From the NCBI GenBank assembly GCA_021797025.1, contig JAKAAK010000156.1:1-7505 (forward strand): 7,505 bases of DNA, in the 5' to 3' direction. Numbering within the stretch: position 1 is the stretch's first letter; each line of letters begins with the position of its first letter. The notes beneath the pieces are model-generated. The model was not told where the DNA came from. It ran no database searches and saw nothing but the letters and a program-made list of their open reading frames with translations. Shown here one piece after another: positions 5,940 to 7,505 of the stretch. The stretch is from Thermoplasmata archaeon (GTDB lineage: Archaea; Thermoplasmatota; Thermoplasmata; Thermoplasmatales; Thermoplasmataceae). A program made the translations under genes and the position numbers.

Positions 5940-6981
5940 TCAACACCTTATTTATTTTATCTATATTGTCTTTATCCTTTATAATAAGAAAACTGGCCTT
6001 CCTTATCCTGTTCATCACGGCAAATCCAATGCCTTCCTCCGGGAAAGACTGTATTACACCATATTTTTTGTCAGAGCTGTCCAGGACCCTGAAATCATAG
6101 AACAGGTTATGTGCTATCTCATATATGTCCCTGCCCAGTATCAATGCTTTACCCCTGGCATATTGTGAATTTTCTTCCGAGCAGAGAATCAGGAAATTGC
6201 TGGCAAGATCCGATGAAATAAATTCCCTGAATTTATTCTCATCCTCTATGAGAAATAATTTCTTGGATGGCGCATAATGCCTGTATTTCAATCCCGGGGT
6301 AAGTGCAACTTTTGACTGGCTATAGCCCCTAGCAAGTGGATCTACATATACGGGGCCTATCATGGTTTCAATATCTTCAACAGTGAAAGCCCCGGCGCGG
6401 AGTAGTCTATAAGGTTTTACCGTGCAGTCTATTATGGTTGATTCAACCCCGTACTTGACCCTTCCGGCATCAATAATTATATCTACACGGCCATTCAGCT
6501 CCTTTATGGCAGTGACCGAGTCCACGATGCTGGGCCTTGTGGAGATATTTGCACTGGGAGCAGCTATTGGGCCGGATTCGTCTATGAGAGCTAGGGCTAT
6601 GGGATTGTCCGGGAATCTGATGCATACAGTATCAAGTCCTGCACTGACTATGTCCGGCACCGATTTTTTCTTTTTCAGAAGAAGCGTCAGTGGTGACGGC
6701 CATATATGTTTCATCTTTTCCCTTAAATCATCTTCTATATATGCCACGTCATCCAGCATTGCCATATTTGATATGTGAACTATAAGGGGATTATCTGCGG
6801 GCCTGTTCTTTGCAATGAAAATTTTTTTACATGCTTCCGGATTAAATGCATCTGCGCCCAATCCGTATACTGTTTCTGTGGGAAAAACCACTGTACCACC
6901 ACCTTTGATTGCGTCGGCGCATTTTTTTATTACATCTTTGTTATTATCCGTGTTTATTCGTATAATTTCGGTCATATTCAT
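5929..6981 (-). CDS. sua5: Threonylcarbamoyl-AMP synthase, Sua5 type (YrdC domain plus Sua5 domain)
   Basis: The enzyme makes threonylcarbamoyl-AMP from threonine, bicarbonate and ATP, the first step of tRNA t6A37 synthesis; KEOPS/Kae1 then transfers the group to ANN-decoding tRNAs. The 350-residue length fits archaeal Sua5. The YrdC domain (about 10-205) shows PTETVYGLGADA at 34-45, KNRPADNPL at 58-66, PSANIS at 142-147 and GVESTI at 178-183. The linker LTPGLKYRHYAPS (227-239) is a Sua5 hallmark, followed by the C-terminal Sua5 domain ending in GIGFAVMNRIRKAS. Two small departures from usual motifs are WPSPLT (commonly WPGPLT) and LLRAGAF (commonly LLRPG). A second ATG at 6975 lies 25 nt from the TATA box and may be the real, leaderless start. 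It is first gene of an operon with the GNAT gene and divergent from the aminopeptidase. Confidence 0.97.
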   Translation of the reverse strand: MNMTEIIRINTDNNKDVIKKCADAIKGGGTVVFPTETVYGLGADAFNPEACKKIFIAKNRPADNPLIVHISNMAMLDDVAYIEDDLREKMKHIWPSPLTLLLKKKKSVPDIVSAGLDTVCIRFPDNPIALALIDESGPIAAPSANISTRPSIVDSVTAIKELNGRVDIIIDAGRVKYGVESTIIDCTVKPYRLLRAGAFTVEDIETMIGPVYVDPLARGYSQSKVALTPGLKYRHYAPSKKLFLIEDENKFREFISSDLASNFLILCSEENSQYARGKALILGRDIYEIAHNLFYDFRVLDSSDKKYGVIQSFPEEGIGFAVMNRIRKASFLIIKDKDNIDKINKVLNEA

Positions 6982-6995
6982 AAATTACAAATTAT

Positions 6996-7004
6996 TATTT
7001 AAAA
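6996..7004 (-). promoter_or_regulatory. TATA box of the sua5-GNAT operon
   Basis: On the minus strand TTTTAAATA, centred at 7000: 25 nt from the ATG at 6975 and 19 nt from the ATG at 6981. The spacing favours a leaderless mRNA starting at the second ATG. Confidence 0.5.
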
Positions 7005-7035
7005 GATTCAACTCCATGGTTATTTACAGGAATCA

Positions 7036-7062
7036 ATGAAAACAGGATTTTCAAGTTTTCAT
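7036..7062. repeat. Inverted repeat between divergent promoters
   Basis: ATGAAAAC (7036-7043) and GTTTTCAT (7055-7062) form an 8-bp perfect dyad with an 11-bp spacer. The half-site TTTTCA also occurs in the spacer (7048-7053), so the motif appears three times. It lies between the sua5 and aminopeptidase TATA boxes and could be an operator for either or both. Confidence 0.45.
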
Positions 7063-7073
7063 GCCTTGACAAA

Positions 7074-7080
7074 AATTATA
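7074..7080 (+). promoter_or_regulatory. TATA box of the M1 aminopeptidase gene
   Basis: AATTATA, within AAAAATTATA, is centred about 25-26 nt before the ATG at 7103. No Shine-Dalgarno sequence precedes that ATG, so the transcript is probably leaderless. Confidence 0.55.
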
Positions 7081-7102
7081 TGCAACCATATGATATAGCA
7101 TC

Positions 7103-7505
7103 ATGCAGATTTATAGTTATAATTTAGATATTGACATAGACAGTGAAAGATATGCCTATTCATGCCATGAAATAATACAATTTACAGGTAATGAGGAAAA
7201 GTTGATACTTAATTCTCTAAATCTCAATATCAAGAAAATAAAAGTCAATAATAGTATAAAAAATTTCAAGGAATACATGCAGAATCAGGAAATTGTTGTT
7301 GACGGCATAATTACCAAGGAATCCATAGCCGAGATTGATTTTTCCGGAAAAATACCCGAGGAGCTACAGGGGTTTTATCTTGCTAAAACAAAGGAGGGTG
7401 ATATGTTCACAACGCAGTTCGAATCAACAGGTGCCAGAAGATTTTTCCCCTGTATAGACAACCCATCATATAAAGCGACATTTGACATTACGGTGAGAAT
7501 AAATA
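7103..7505 (+). CDS. M1-family aminopeptidase, tricorn-interacting factor F2/F3-like, partial (5' end only)
   Basis: The first 134 codons are in the window; the family is about 780 residues. Seen: a beta-rich N-terminal domain (YSYNLDIDIDSERYAYSCHE, IDFSGKIPEELQGFYLAKT) leading to FESTGARRFFPCIDNPSYKATF, the conserved segment before the catalytic domain in M1 enzymes, which has the form DARRMFPCxDxPAxKAxF. The short start without a signal peptide and the close likeness to tricorn protease interacting factors F2/F3 of Thermoplasma indicate a cytoplasmic enzyme that trims peptides released by the proteasome-tricorn pathway to amino acids. The zinc site (GAMEN, HExxH) lies outside the window and cannot be checked. 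F2 and F3 cannot be told apart from this fragment. It is divergent from sua5. Confidence 0.9.
   Translation, partial: MQIYSYNLDIDIDSERYAYSCHEIIQFTGNEEKLILNSLNLNIKKIKVNNSIKNFKEYMQNQEIVVDGIITKESIAEIDFSGKIPEELQGFYLAKTKEGDMFTTQFESTGARRFFPCIDNPSYKATFDITVRIN

Noticed and set aside
6422..7039. Plus-strand open frames opposite sua5
   Set aside because: Shadows of sua5; two of them overlap each other in different frames and neither has motifs.
1..7505. CRISPR array, defence island or novel multi-gene system
   Set aside because: No regularly spaced repeats and no nuclease, helicase or toxin-antitoxin genes; apart from the IS the genes are recognisable housekeeping or metabolic families.

Overview
The window looks like a chromosomal segment from an archaeon of the Thermoplasmatales (Ferroplasma/Thermoplasma/Picrophilus/Cuniculiplasma type). 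Three things point there: the start of a tricorn-protease-interacting-factor-type M1 aminopeptidase at the right edge, fused archaeal Sua5, and archaeal TATA boxes placed about 25 nt before start codons that have no Shine-Dalgarno sequence, the leaderless style typical of that order. The genus cannot be fixed from this sequence alone.

Left part (1-2746, minus strand): an operon for a molybdenum hydroxylase of the xanthine oxidase / aerobic CO dehydrogenase family, transcribed FAD subunit (CoxM-like), [2Fe-2S] subunit (CoxS-like), Mo-cofactor subunit (CoxL-like, cut by the window start). The genes are joined by two ATGA overlaps. The CoxL active-site loop reads YYRGAGK, so this is a form II-like or aldehyde-oxidoreductase-type enzyme, not a proven CO dehydrogenase. 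Just upstream, on the same strand but with its own promoter, is a small Rieske [2Fe-2S] ferredoxin that could be its electron partner (inference).

Middle (2768-3912): a complete 999-bp insertion sequence with a DDE transposase of the IS4/IS5 type, imperfect 14-bp terminal inverted repeats and a perfect 9-bp target duplication. It inserted at the promoter of the Rieske gene and appears to have split a consensus TATA box from it. Next comes a tRNA-Gly(GCC) gene on the minus strand with its own TATA box and an unusual C at position 55.

Right part (3974-7505): a polytopic membrane protein of the CTP-dependent polyprenol/dolichol kinase family; a two-gene operon of Sua5 (threonylcarbamoyl-AMP synthase for tRNA t6A) overlapping a tandem-GNAT acetyltransferase; and, divergent from sua5, the 5' part of an M1 aminopeptidase. 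The divergent intergenic region holds two facing TATA boxes and an inverted repeat between them.

Across the window, the first gene of each transcription unit looks leaderless or nearly so, while genes inside operons carry Shine-Dalgarno sequences. I saw no CRISPR array, and no clearly novel multi-gene system; the most distinctive observations are the IS insertion into the Rieske promoter, the tRNA T-loop oddity and the Sua5-GNAT pair.
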